Shown here: in pieces, positions 1 through 18,712 of the stretch
Numbering within the stretch: position 1 is the stretch's first letter
Layout: each line of letters opens with the position of its first letter
Assembly (NCBI GenBank): GCA_958496175.1
Contig: OY292280.1
Coordinates: 13,640,001 to 13,704,000 of the forward strand
Direction: 5' to 3'
DNA length: 64,000 nt
Source of the DNA: Sisyra terminalis
Lineage: Eukaryota > Arthropoda > Insecta > Neuroptera > Sisyridae
Notes under the pieces: model-generated
Told to the model about the DNA's origin: nothing
Database searches by the model: none
What the model saw: only the letters and a program-made list of their open reading frames with translations
Made by a program: the position numbers and the translations under genes

Positions 1-116
1 TTTGATTCTCGTATCGAGCAAATTTTCTATATTTCTCGATCACAGATTTTATTAACCCTAGAGTAAAGACCATAGAGGATATATAGCTATGGTAAATATT
101 AATAACAAATATCTCA
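1..116 (+). repeat. tRNA-derived SINE, 5' part cut off by window edge
   Basis: The window opens inside a SINE. The first bases match the B-box region of the better copies at 38981 and 55617 (TTTGATTCTCGTATCGAGC), followed by the same body (ATTAACCCTAGAG, then a GCTATGGTAAAT tail). The tRNA head lies outside the window. Confidence 0.7.
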
Positions 117-1384
117 GCAGATTTGTGAATATTTTCCCGCTCATATCCGGGTCTCAAACTTCAAATAATTGATTGTTGTCATATATTTTGACTTGTCCTC
201 TTTAGAATCATTAAATCGGGTAACGTTGCATTTTCCACTTTGCTTGTAATTTAATTCAATGAAAGTTTAGCAACAAAAGAGAAAGTTATAATATATTAGA
301 CAATATTGGAAATGAATTACGAAAAAACCGCAAATTGAAAATGCAAGGTTGTCAGATTTGATGGTTCTAAGCCGTCATTTCGATTTCGGTCGATTGCCAG
401 TTCTATCAGTGTTGGGCTGTGAATATTTCACGAGAAGTTACTAGTCGTCAAATAATTTACCAACAATTTTTCCTCTTAAATTTCTTAATCCGTTTTATAT
501 TTGAAAGATGAGTTTGGGATTATTTAAAAAATGATTTATTAAAGAATTAAACTTTTTAATTATTTACATTAAATTTTATTTCAATTGCATACTACAACGT
601 ACACATTATTTACAATATTAAATTTGTTTTATTATCATATTTTATATAGAAATATTTGTAATATATATTTATATTAAATATATAGTTTAATACATTTTTT
701 TAATAATTCCAAGATTAACTAACAATAAAATGTGTCATTAAGAAAAATATAATTTTCATATTTTAATTTGGAAGATTTGACTGATAACTATTAACATTGG
801 GCAATAGTTAGGACGCAGTGTTGAGGAACTCTTAGGAGAAACCCCCAGAACCATGAAGAAGTTCAACATTGGGTTCATATTAGCATAAAAGGAAACAAAT
901 GGAAGAAAGTTGAAGGAAAATGAAAAATGCCTGCCTTTTTGTAAAAAAATATTTAATAAATAACAATTTTAGTTTTAAATAATTCAAATAACGTTTTAAT
1001 AAAATATTGATTCACTAGTTGTTCTGATGTCCTTCCAAAATAAGTTAAAAAAAAAAGAGAATAGTAAGACACAAGAAAAACTACAAATATTGTTTTTTTT
1101 TAAAAAATAAGTGGCAAAATTGATTAAAAAAAAGCCTAATGAGATTTGAAGTGTTCATGTCTGCTTTGACGGTAAAAGCAATAGAATGAGACTAAAGACG
1201 ACCGCATTCACTTACGTAACAAAACATGGTCGTTATTGTATGTAATGGAATTTTTCAAACTAATGCTTGAGTTTCTAGATATCTTATCGAATCTGTAGAG
1301 CATAAGAATGGTGTATAGTAGTGAATCTATTTCTTTGATTTTGCCGCCAAATCAGATCATAGTAGTTATATGAATAGTTGAGTC
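117..1384. other. AT-rich 3' flank of DnaJ-1 with a decayed MITE
   Basis: No gene seen. Positions about 205-385 hold a degenerate inverted-repeat MITE (GTAACGTTGCATTTTC on the left, GAAAATGCAAGGTTGTCAGA on the right) related to the hAT-type family at 13679. The rest is AT-rich sequence that includes the DnaJ-1 3'UTR just below 1385. Confidence 0.5.
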
Positions 1385-2597
1385 TTAATTAGGTAGGGTG
1401 TCATATAAAATGTCTCTGATGCTTTGTGATATTTTATCTGGAAATTTGATATCGAACGTGACGATTAAATCTCCTTTGCGGGATGATTCTTTTGGCATGG
1501 GAAGACCGTAACCCTGAAGTCGTTTGATGGTAGTAGGTTTAACAATTTCATTGTTGAAGTTAATTGTGACTTGTTCTCCAGACATTGTTGGAACTTTAAC
1601 GACACAACCGCATAACGCTTGTTTCAACGTTATGCTGGCAGTGTAACGAAGATCACTTCCATCCCGTTTAAACAATGGGTGGGGTTTGTCCCGAATTGTG
1701 AAGACGATATCGGCGGGAATTTTATGTCGAGATTGGTCTCCTTCTCGTTGGAAAGTGATTCGGGTTCCGGCTTTCCAGCCAGGCTTTACTGTAATCGTGA
1801 GAACTTTGTCTTCTTTTTTGGTGGAACCATCGGGTTGAAGGACGCGACGGGAAATCTTCATTTTCTTCACACACCCTTTGGCGATGTCTTCTAAGCTCAC
1901 GTAGAGATCATGCTCGAGGGGTGGGTCTTGAGCTTTGTGGTCTTTCACCCGATTAGGCGATTGGTGCATGTTGAATGAGTGACTTCGAAAAGCGTTACCC
2001 GTTCGTAATGGTGGCATTCCAAACGCATCGAAATCTGTGTCCATTTGGTCATCATCCATTCCAAATATATGAGCCCCACTTCCGCCTGTATTCCCGAACT
2101 CAAAGAACGCCGAAAACGGGTTCGATGAACCAAATACTTGCGCAAATGTGGCTCGCGGATCTCCATGGAACCACTCTGTCGTATTCTTGCTTCCTAACAA
2201 CAAAAAATAATGTTATTATCTTAGTTAAAATTACAGGAGTTATCATTCCATTCCACAAACAAGGGTAGTCAAAAACAAGCTTAACATTCACAACAATGGA
2301 TTTCTTTTCCAATAATTTCTACCACAATTGCAATAAATATGATTTTTTTCATGTTTTCTTACCTGGTGACGATCCTCCTTTCAACCCTTCTTCACCACAT
2401 GCATCGTAAATATCCCGTTTTTTCTTATTGCTAAGAACTTCGTAGGCTTCTGCAATCTCCTTGAACCTTTCATCTGCTCCAGGAGATTTATTTTTGTCTG
2501 GATGGTATTTCAGGGCTAATTTCCTATAGGCTTTTTTAATTTCATCGTCTGATGCACCTTTAGTGATCCCTAAGATTTTATAATAATCCTTTCCCAT
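1385..2597 (-). CDS. DnaJ-1: DnaJ-1 / Hsp40 co-chaperone (DNAJB1/4/5 class), two coding exons
   Basis: Exons complement(1385..2193, 2363..2597) join in frame to 347 residues, close to the usual length of the class. It is a type II J-protein that delivers unfolded clients to cytosolic Hsp70 and stimulates its ATPase. Residues 1-70 are a J domain ([10 protein letters not shown] start, HPD at 32-34). A Gly/Phe-rich stretch follows ([19 protein letters not shown]). Then come two C-terminal client-binding domains ([20 protein letters not shown], with [14 protein letters not shown]). The zinc-finger repeats of type I DnaJ are absent. The donor is CACCAG/GTAAGA and the acceptor TTGTTAG. The ATG directly follows a splice acceptor (TTTACAG/ATGGGAAAGG), so a 5'UTR intron precedes it. 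The heat-shock element at 3373 indicates stress induction. Confidence 0.96.
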
Positions 2598-2955
2598 CTG
2601 TAAACAACAGTAAAAAATCCCTTGATTAATAAATGAAATTCACACGCAAAACTACTAAAATGTTCTAGAACTTTTAAATTTAGTTGATATTTTGACATAT
2701 AGATGGAGCTAGTCAAAATCATTTTTATAAATTTGATTTTTTGGGCGTTAATTCATCATTTAATTAATTGTTTCTTCGGTAATTAAAATAGAACAAAACG
2801 TAGTTTTAAATTAATTATTTCTTTTTATCAAAACTTAAATTTTTTGTAAAAAAAATTTTTTTTTAGAGAACATATATAAAATTGACAGCATATTTTTTTG
2901 AATTATAAATAAGAATGAATTGATTGGTTAAAGATTATAGAAAAAAAAAACTTAC
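2598..2955 (-). other. 5'UTR intron of DnaJ-1
   Basis: The donor CG/GTAAGT sits at 2955 and the acceptor TTTACAG at 2598, directly before the ATG. The noncoding first exon would run from about 3325 to 2956. The intron is AT-rich with long A and T runs. A 5'UTR intron is noteworthy because many heat-shock genes avoid introns. Inferred from splice signals only. Confidence 0.65.
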
Positions 2956-3351
2956 CGTTTTATATGTAAAATCCTCCTACACGTATACTAAAAATAATCC
3001 CTGTCCAAATATAGTAAAATGTGTCACCAAATAAAAAAAAATCACTAATTGTTGATTTAAATCCAACAAATCTTTACAGATGTGACTACGTGCACAAATC
3101 TATAAATACAAATCAAATAAAAGTAGTCTATATCCAAAAAAACGATATTCAAATGTTCAATATTTAAAAACAAAAACGAATCACTCGACTGTCTTATGTT
3201 TCGTCAAAACAATTGCAACACGTAAAACAAAAACAACGCACAAACAATGCGATTAAATCACAAAATCTGGATAATTCGCACGAAAATCCTTTCGCGTTCC
3301 TTATATAATGACTTTTATTCACAATATGAGATTGAGACGAGGTCAGATCGC

Positions 3352-3362
3352 ATATATATAAT
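3352..3362 (-). promoter_or_regulatory. TATA box of DnaJ-1
   Basis: The minus strand reads TATATATATG about 12 nt downstream of the heat-shock element. It would place transcription start near 3325. Confidence 0.55.
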
Positions 3363-3372
3363 TTTTAATCGT

Positions 3373-3390
3373 TTCTAGAAACGTCTAGAA
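3373..3390 (-). promoter_or_regulatory. Heat-shock element (HSF binding site)
   Basis: The minus strand reads TTCTAGACGTTTCTAGAA: four alternating TTC/GAA pentamer units with 2-nt spacing, with one mismatch (GAC for GAA). This is the canonical HSF1 trimer target, immediately upstream of a TATA box and the DnaJ-1 5' exon. Confidence 0.8.
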
Positions 3391-3394
3391 TGTG

Positions 3395-4149
3395 CGAGAC
3401 TTACGCTTGCGCGCAATACTACAACGTATCATATTGTCTTCATCATACAAACATGCTATTCCCGCGCCTCTTCTCCCTCTGAATTCGCCATTTCTAACTA
3501 AAACTATTTGCAATTTTTCCATCCAAATTATATTTATATTTTTCTTTATTTATTTACAAATAATAATTAAATATAGAACCTCATTTTTCCTTACATTTCA
3601 ATTAAAATAAGTAAAATCAGTACATTGATTGACCATTTTTACAGTGAGCATATGGGCTTTGCAAAAAAAATATTTATGTGGCTAAAAATATGCGGTCATG
3701 AAACTAAAGTTTATAAATTTATTGTCAAAATTTTCAAACTGAAAAATTTGTACAATAAAAATCAATTGTTTAATAGTTCAATAAAAAGGTTAGTCGAGGT
3801 TATCGAGTTGGATGCCCTTAACGCCCTTGATTGTTTAAGATCCATTGTGGATCTTTCTGAGGAAATTAAATTTAATTTATCTGACCAAAATTTCTTAGTT
3901 AATTAGTATATTCAATTATATAGCCAAAACTTCTATAATGCGGTACTTTTATACCACGGTGTTATAAAGTTGCTATAACTCTTTATTACGCGGTATCTCC
4001 AATCTTATGTATCTTTAACGATTGCATTTGTTTTTAAAACAAATGTTAATTTTTGGATTTTATCCTTTTCGTCCCGTGGTATATTTAATAGGAAATCAAC
4101 CCATCATTTTTTTTTATTTCCATTATTTCCGGTCTAAATCGATAAGTAA
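3395..4149. other. Intergenic, no gene recognised
   Basis: AT-rich spacer between the DnaJ-1 promoter and the foldback element. An open frame of 93 codons at 3625-3906 (plus) matches no family I know and is probably chance. Confidence 0.4.
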
Positions 4150-5100
4150 TATAAAGGATAAATCAGGATGTAGTAGACCAATTTATCAGTGTTTTATTTA
4201 ATTTATTCCAATTTTTAACGTTTCGTCGGTGTGATTCCAACTTCATCAGGCAATCTTGTAATATTTGATAAAAACATATAGTCTCATGATTTAAAAAATT
4301 CCTACGTTAGACTTCTAGTGAAATACATGGAAGTTAAAATTATAGTTAAAATAGCGGCTCAAGTGTACTTTAGTACACCCACAATCTGACAACGTTGCAT
4401 TTTCGACTTTGTTCTTAATTTAATTCGCGATATTTTTGTTATTTCAATTCTAATATGGTATAATTCTCTCTTTTGTGATATAATCAAAATAAGATTTTTT
4501 CGCTGACTTTGAACAGTTATACTGTGTATACAATATATAAAATATATTGCAGTCTCATTTTGTTTGAACTTCTGTTCAAGTTTATGTTAGTAAATTGGAG
4601 TGAATCATCACAAAGCAGTTACGGAGTGATCCAAACTACTTGATGACCACTGATGAAGATTGCTTGGCAATCGAAATACGTATCTGGGCAATACGTCACG
4701 AATATTTTGTTTGAACTTCTGTTCAAGTTTATGTTAGTAAATTGGACTGCAATATATTTTATATATTGTATACACACTCTCTTTTGTGGTTAAATTTAAT
4801 TTAACCGCGGACCGATTTAATCGCGAATTAAATTTAAAAAATAGTCGAAAATGCAACGTTGTCAGATTGTGGGTGTGCTAAAGTACACTTGAGCCGCTAT
4901 TTTAACTCCTATGTATTTCACTAGAAGTCTAACGTAGGAATTTTTTAAATTATGAGACTATATGTTTTTATAAAATATTACAAGATTGCCTGATGAAGTT
5001 GGAATCACACCGACGAAACGTTAAAAATTGGAATAAATTAAATAAAACACTGCTAAATTGGTCTACTACATCCTGATTTATCCTTTATATAACTTACCAA
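4150..5100. mobile_element. Large foldback with hammerhead-like arms, hAT-MITE core and nested insertion
   Basis: The left arm (about 4150-4355) and right arm (about 4896-5100) are near-perfect inverted repeats, from TATAAAGGATAAATCAGG to its complement. Each arm carries a hammerhead-like core (4221-4249 minus, 4990-5018 plus) with stem GTTGG/CCGAC. Between them lies a hAT-type MITE (4356-4895) that is itself split by a second foldback (about 4478-4776) flanked by a 12-bp target duplication CTCTCTTTTGTG (4466-4477 and 4777-4788). The arms differ by a small duplication near 4331-4350. Confidence 0.8.
4478..4776 (+). mobile_element. Short foldback retroelement-like repeat with hammerhead-like motif
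   Basis: Same family as 62958-63314. It runs from AATCAAAATAAGATTTTTTC to ATTGTATACACA, has inverted ends, and has a core CTGATGA/stem GATTGC-GCAATC/GAAA at 4650-4676. A 12-bp target duplication shows it is a discrete insertion. No protein is encoded. Confidence 0.75.
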
Positions 5101-5311
5101 TTTTTATTAAAAAAATATCACTATAGTTTTGAATATCAACATATTTTAGTCATAGCTGAAAAAATAATGACTATAGGATGAAATGGATAAAATAAAATGA
5201 TAAATCACCTCAAAAATTTATTACTATTCCGAATGTTTTAATTATGTTTAATATATAAATTAAATCTATTGTTGAGAATAAAAAAAGGAAGAAACAAAGT
5301 TAATAAATATA
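5101..5311 (-). terminator. 3' flank of fibulin with polyadenylation signal
   Basis: On the minus strand AATAAA lies at 5223-5218, about 90 nt past the fibulin stop codon, so the 3'UTR is probably short. Confidence 0.5.
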
Positions 5312-12444
<7,133 letters not shown>

Positions 12445-13519
12445 TTTCTAATTTTTAATGAACTAATTAAACAGTCTAATTAATTATAATTATTTAATCG
12501 ACAAAATTATAATGAATGAATTTCAAAGTCCGCACTGAGCACTGGTGTTACTCGAAATGAATGTATTGAACAACTAAACCGATTCGTCCCGCAAAGTACC
12601 CACGAAGCCCACATGTGCTCTATGATATATTCAATATATCTATATAGTCAATATATCTATATACATCAATATTTATATTCAGATGGATAAAACTTACATA
12701 TACGCATAAAGATAAGTTGAATTACTTCCAATAAAAATACCAATTCTTACAAATACAATGATAGTTTATTTCTTATACAAATGGTAAAAAATAATTGGCA
12801 AAATCACTAACATTAATTGACCAATAAAATTATAATTTTGATTAAACAAATCTTAGATAAAAAAATAATCGTACAATAAAAAAGTGTAAAGAATAAAACT
12901 GGATAAGCAAATCACATGTATCAAATACGGACAAATCATCCCAAATTTTAGCTTGATGTTTGTCGTAAAATATTTGATAAATCAATGAGTTTTTCATTTT
13001 TCAATGCTAGCAATTATATATTGGGAATGTCTCTCAAATATTCACAAAATATTTTCGTCCAAAATATGCTTAACAATTTTTGAAAGTAAATATTCGATTC
13101 AAAATGATCCCTTAAGTGTTATTGGAGTAGTTTTTGGCATGCTTATCCAGGAGTAATATCGAAATTTTTTTAAAAAAAAACAAATATAAAATTTTCGGTT
13201 CTGACCAAACCGAACGGACAATTCACATGGATAATACTGATTTATAGTTCAATATAAGCGGTATATAATCACATTGATATGCTTATAAATGCAAATGACA
13301 AAAAATCTACATGTCTACGTTTACATCAATTCTACTCTAAGACTATTGTTACATATTTAATAAATAGTAAGTACAAAAATTCGAATACAATTCTTAAAAA
13401 TTTAAATCTTACAAAATCATTTCGTTCCTCGAGTATGTTTCAGTCATTAAAAAAAAGAGTATAATAAATTAATTATGATTAAATTTTCAATGTAAATTTG
13501 CGGTACGAAATAGCAATGT
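12445..13519. other. Spacer between fibulin 5' end and wntless 3' end
   Basis: It should contain the fibulin promoter near 12.45-12.6 kb and the wntless 3'UTR above 13.3 kb. TATA-like repeats occur at 12628-12670. No gene seen. Confidence 0.4.
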
Positions 13520-16500
13520 TTAGTCAATTGTTACTTTTCGAGCGAAAGAAGTTAAAGATGATATTTCGCTGGGACTAGGATCAGTCGGCAAACGGCTAAA
13601 TTCAATTTCTTCACTGAAGCTTTTATCTATAAAAAAAAAAACATTAATTCTTCATTAGGAAATGTGATATCAATATTTGGCTCAAGTGTACTTTAGCACA
13701 CCCACAATCTGGCAACGTTGCATTTTCGATTGTTTTTAATTTAATTCACGATTTTTTTCATGATTTAATTCTAATATGGTATAATTCTCTCTGTTGCGGC
13801 TAAATTTTCATTATGGACCGATTTAATCGCGAATTAAATTAAAAACAAAGTCGAAAATGCAACATTGTCAGATTGTTGGTGTGCTAAAGTACACATAAGT
13901 CCAATATTTTATATAAAGTTCAAATTTTGTGGAACTAAAATGGACTGGAAGCATTAGTTAGAAAAAGTAAAGCTTTTCTGGGTTTATGTCTTCAATTTAT
14001 AAAAGCACAGGATTCGCTAGATGGAGCCAAATATGGTCAAAACGATCCCAAAGGAGTTTATCGTCTAAAATCCAAATTACCTCCAGTAGAAGATTCAGAC
14101 GGCCATTTTTTATGACTAGGCGAATAGAGAACGATCAGAGCAAATATGTAAATGTTCCACATGCCATAAACTCCGGTGAAAAATCCAGAAGAATACTCAA
14201 CACTTTGTTCATCCCATTTCCATTCTCCTTCGGCCACCTGCCAAATAAAAAAATTAACAATTCCAAATCGCCAATTATTATTCACATCTACCTGTCCCAA
14301 AATAAATCCAATTATGGTCAGTGCAGCACACAATAATGTGGACAGCATTAAAAATTTAAAACGATAAATAATTCCTTCGTAATGTAATCGACGAGCTTTC
14401 GACATACTTGGCAAACTGGAACGCTTTACGCTAATATTACAGAACACCTTCCAGACCATGTAGCACAAGAAAAAGAAGTACATACAAGCGGATAGAGCTG
14501 CCAATATTATGAATGTTAGCTATTTAAAGATATTAAGGATCTTAATTGCTTTTAAATGGTTTTAAATATGCTTTTTTTTAAAGGATACGGCTAGATGAGT
14601 TCCCAAATCAGTAACCCAAATCGAGTAAAATGGGTTTAAAAGTTGAATTCCACGTTCACACATATCGAAGATAAACAAAGATAGGCATCCAACTCCTACA
14701 GCACTTAAGTGCTTCCAATATGTCTTCAGCGAATTCCTTTCGACACTATCTTGAATCTAAAAGAATATATTTGCAATTTCAATAATAAACCACAAATTTT
14801 CCTATCAAAATATAATCTTTTCCACTTTTCCACAATTAAGTAACATAATAAGTTATGAACAAGTAAACTTTTGTAACTATACAAAAAAAATTTTTTAGAT
14901 TTTTTATAAATTTTACAAAAATATGTTCTTATTAAGAAAAAATATATTATCCTCAGATCCCATATAAATATTCATATACTTATTGTAAAATTTCAGATCC
15001 TCAGATGATAAATTGGTAAAAATATTCAGAGGACCAGGATCAAATAATAATCAGTCAAAACTATTTATTACATACGCGATATTTCGGCCGGGTTATTGAG
15101 TCTTCCTCAGGCGTTCTGAAATATCATAAGCAATTTTTTATTAATACCAAAACTTCAAACAATTATTACAATGAATTCTTTCATACCGTAAATAATCGCT
15201 TTAACCTTGTTAAAAAATTTATTTATTTATAGTAGGATCGTGGACAATAAAAAGGATGTAGATCCATGTACTAATTATTAATTTTGCGACATATTTCGGT
15301 CTTTTATTAGACCTTCATCAGGCTTCTAAAATCATACAAACACATTTACAGAATTCTTGTGTTTGTATGATTTTAGAAGCCTGATGAAGGTCTAATAAAA
15401 GACCGAAACATGTCGCAACATTAATAATTATTACATGGATCTACATCCTTTTTATTGTCCACTATCCTACTAAAAATAAATAAAATTATGTAAAATATGG
15501 ACACAACCAATTTATTGATAAATTCTTGTTAAAAATAATCATTGTCAATTCATTTTTGTACGGTTATTAATAAAAAATTGGCTATGATATTTCAGAACGC
15601 CTGAGGAAGGCGCAATAACCGGGCCGAAACGTCGCGTATGTAATAAATAGTTTTGACTGATTATTATTTAATCCTAGTCCTCGAAATATTCTTTCCAATT
15701 TATTCATATAATATTTCTTTTAAGTTTTATGAAACAATTCAATTTATCACTACGTTTCATCACATATCGTGACTTCCTCAGGCATCATAAAAAATATATC
15801 ATATACAATTTATACCTTGAAATAATAAATAAATAATTAACACAAATGTTGCCTTAAGAGTTATTAATCTTCAAAATTACTTGGACGCCATTTTATAAGT
15901 AGTATCTGAAGCAAAATAAAATCTTTGCCCCCCGCTTTCGACTCGAAATCCATAATAGTTTTTACACCAATAATATATCAGTGTCTATCTACTTTACGTT
16001 TCTACTAATATTTGTAGTATTTATTCAATGACAACTTAATTTAAATTTCCAAACTGACATCAAAAATTTGAATAACATTTACTCGAATTTGATGTGTAAA
16101 TTTAAATTACACTCCAACCAACGTAATAAGTTAATAAAATACTAAAATATAGTGTAATTTTGACTATAGCAATTCTTAATAGAAACGATAGTAACTTGTA
16201 ACCATACACAAGTGGGTTGTCTGACTAATGTTTATTTATTTAACTATTTGAAGTTTTGTTGCAATTATAATAAAATTAACATTTATGTTAATTTTTTATT
16301 TGTTATTTTAAGGTATAAATTGTATTATCTTTTATATGTTGCCTGAGGAAATCACGATACGTGACGAAACGTAACGGAATTGATTGAATTGATCCATAAA
16401 ACCTGAAAATTTTTATTTTATTAAGGGAAAACATAACTGTTATTGTATAGAAAAATAAAGCAAATATTAAAATTATAGTTGCTCTCATCCATGGTGTTGT

Positions 16501-18712
16501 AAATAATTAATAATGTTCTTGGACTCAAATAATAAGATGGTAAATTTTTCAAATCATTTCAGAGATGATTTGAAATTTTAATATTTTATTATTTGAGTCC
16601 AAGTTCCCAAGAACATTATTAATTATTAAAATTATAACTCCCCTCAAAAGGTAATTTATAAATGATCTCTACAGGCAGTGGTTTTTTACCGGAGATTAAT
16701 CGAACCCTACGGGTTCGGTGAGTCAGTCTTGCAGGTTCGTCGGATATTATGTTTTAATGGTTTCTTTCATTTTGTGCACCTATTACTTTTATAACTATGT
16801 ACCTATGTTTTGAATTTGAAAAAAATCATATTTTATTTTTCCAAGAAGAGTTCGGTGACTACCCATATAAAACTAAAGGGAATCAGTACCTGATGGGAAT
16901 TAATACGATTGACCATTGTGTATGGTGAAATCAGGGACAAAAAGTTTATAGTAATCCAAATATATTATAATTTTATGAACATTTGCTCCATTCTTTTGCT
17001 AGTTTTGTATCTGCCACTTCTGAAATAACTTACCAACATATGTTCTCCAGAGAAAACCAGCCAAAACGATAAAAGCATTGCATAGAAAACTCCTTGACGG
17101 ACATCCCCCAAAAGTAGCATATAAGGCATATCCCAAATTAAAGTCAAATATTCCAAAGGCACTGAAATATTACAATTAAAAATTAAAAATGAACCACTAC
17201 TACTTCTATACTATAATTACAGTTTAAAAACGTTAAAGTGATTCCTAGATAGAGCAGCATGTATTCGAGGAGAGCTGGGGAACGAGATAATAGAGTAACT
17301 CTATGCCAAAACCAGATCATCACTCCGACAATGAACGGAAAGAAGATTGTCTTCAATGCTAGCCATACCATTGTGAAGCCTCCATTCTGATGAATTACTG
17401 TTAAATGAAGATCTTCGATATGACCAACGTTTTGATTGATTTTCATGTCAGTATCGATTGGAAGTCGAATATTCAACAGATAGAAATCATGGTGAACCGA
17501 ACCCAACTCGAATAGTGGAATCATTGAACAGTTATACTGGTATCCTTCGAGTTTCTAAAAACATATTACAAGTAATTTATAGTTTTCGAAGAAATTTTCA
17601 ATCAAGGTACTTCAGTAATGTGGCAATCAATAATTCGGTTTTCAATTGATCCAGCGTAATATTTCCAGTCACCTTCAGCATCACCCTTGTTGCGGTATCC
17701 CAGTTGAGCATATAGGGTCAAAGGAATAGGCGATTCTGCAAATAAAACATAAACTTTAGGATCTTTCATTGAATCCTGTAATAGTTCTTGGTACAGTGCA
17801 TTCATAGATCCTTTAAATTTTATACTCCATTCATGTAAATTAGGATATTTTAAAACTAATCTTCCCAAGTTTTATTTATGTAGAGAAGAGGAACTTATAT
17901 GGAATTTAAAAAATGTGAACGAAGTGCTTCTGTTAAATAACCGCTAGTTGTCGCTGTACAAAGTTACAGCGACAACTAGTGGCCAATCAACAGAAGCTCT
18001 AAGATTTATTATAACTTAAGAAACTATTAAACTTTCATATGTCTTTCTTCTCTGGATTGATGTTTAAAAGTTGCCTATAGCACAATAGTGAGATTATTAC
18101 ATATTATTTGATAAACTCATGACAATAAAGGGCAAATAACCAGAATAAAACATTTAAACTTATTGGAAGAATCCAATTACCTAAAACTACTTCATTTTTA
18201 TAAAGTATTTCAACCGACAAAACCGCAATTAAATTCTGATGCCATCGTGAATAGTCCAACTCGATTCCATTTCGGGACTGCGGCATCTAGAACCAGAGAA
18301 TCATCAGTCATACAGGAAAACCTAAACCTTAGGGAACTCAATTACTTGAAAAGCAAAAACGATTTTGTTCGCCAAATGTATGGCTTTCGAATCCAACCTG
18401 TCGATACTCTTGCAGGCTCCAGTTCCACGGGTGTAGAACCACTTATCGGTTTGATTCACAGTACCGGTATCATCGATACATTTTGTCGCCAAAATAATCT
18501 GATTACCAGAAGGTGGAGGAGCTGAAACATCCCAAAAAAACAATTTGCTAAGTCCCCAAAAAAAAAAAAAAAAATGCAACGCTAAGACATGTTTCATTGT
18601 CCTCACCAAGTAATCCTCCGACAAAGAAGCATACCACTTGTAAAATCAGCAAAATAGCTACCAAAACACTTAATTTCCGCCCGCTCAAATTCTCTAATAT
18701 TGTTCCCGACAT
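13520..18712 (-). CDS. wls: Wntless (Evi/Sprinter), Wnt cargo receptor, nine exons
   Basis: Exons on minus: 18607-18712, 18346-18521, 18181-18286, 17611-17735, 17221-17554, 17034-17161, 14589-14756, 14081-14519, 13520-13626. They join to 562 residues, normal for the family. It is a multipass membrane protein that binds lipidated Wnt in the ER/Golgi and carries it to the surface. Family hallmarks are visible: start [30 protein letters not shown] in the lumenal domain, [20 protein letters not shown] and [17 protein letters not shown] in the membrane segments, [20 protein letters not shown], and the C-terminus [19 protein letters not shown]. The start fits the conserved N-terminus. Intron 6 (14757-17033) is packed with nested foldbacks, but coding sequence is undamaged. 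It lies divergently to osa, about 3.7 kb apart. Confidence 0.97.
13679..13901. mobile_element. hAT-type MITE
   Basis: About 223 bp with long inverted repeats (GGCTCAAGTGTACTTTAGCA at one end, GTGCTAAAGTACACATAAGT at the other). It is flanked by the exact 8-bp duplication CAATATTT (13671-13678, 13902-13909). It lies in the last wntless intron. Confidence 0.85.
15021..15690. mobile_element. Outer foldback with paired hammerhead-like motifs
   Basis: Inverted arms: AATATTCAGAGGACCAGGAT at the left matches CCTAGTCCTCGAAATATT at the right. Cores: 15082-15110 (minus, decayed stem) and 15601-15629 (plus, CTGAGGA with GGC/GCC and GAAACGTCGCG). It is interrupted by another foldback at 15226-15480. Confidence 0.75.
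15226..15480. mobile_element. Inner foldback with paired hammerhead-like motifs
   Basis: A near-perfect palindrome centred near 15350. The cores 15294-15321 (minus) and 15381-15408 (plus) both have stem GGTCT/AGACC between CTGATGA and GAAA. Outer words AGTAGGATCGTGGACAATAA are mirrored at the right end. Confidence 0.8.
15735..16396. mobile_element. Foldback with paired hammerhead-like motifs
   Basis: The arms start CAATTCAATTTATCACTACG and end with the complement. Cores: 15755-15781 (minus, stem GTCAC/GTGAT) and 16343-16369 (plus, TCAC/GTGA). About 560 bp of unrelated AT-rich sequence lies between. Confidence 0.7.
16501..16627. mobile_element. Short palindromic MITE-like hairpin
   Basis: AATAATTAATAATGTTCTTG at the left is mirrored by AAGAACATTATTAATTATT at the right, with TGGACTCAAATAATAA also paired. 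There is no recognisable family or clear target duplication. Confidence 0.6.
17926..17997. repeat. 72-nt hairpin
   Basis: CTAGTTGTCGCTGTA is followed after a few bases by TACAGCGACAACTAG, and the outer GCTTCTGTT pairs with AACAGAAGC. It sits in wntless intron 3. It may be a tiny MITE or a transcribed hairpin. Confidence 0.65.

Larger units (their letters stand above)
14757..17033 (-). other. Wntless intron 6: nested foldbacks
   Basis: Contains four palindromic elements described separately (15021-15690 with 15226-15480 inside it, 15735-16396, 16501-16627) and little else. None disrupts the flanking splice sites. Confidence 0.7.

Noticed and set aside
1619..2268. Plus-strand open frames over the DnaJ-1 exon
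   Set aside because: Antisense shadows of a clearly conserved coding exon.
3625..3906. Open frame of 93 codons on plus between DnaJ-1 and fibulin
   Set aside because: AT-rich, no recognisable domain, no promoter or splice support; most likely chance.
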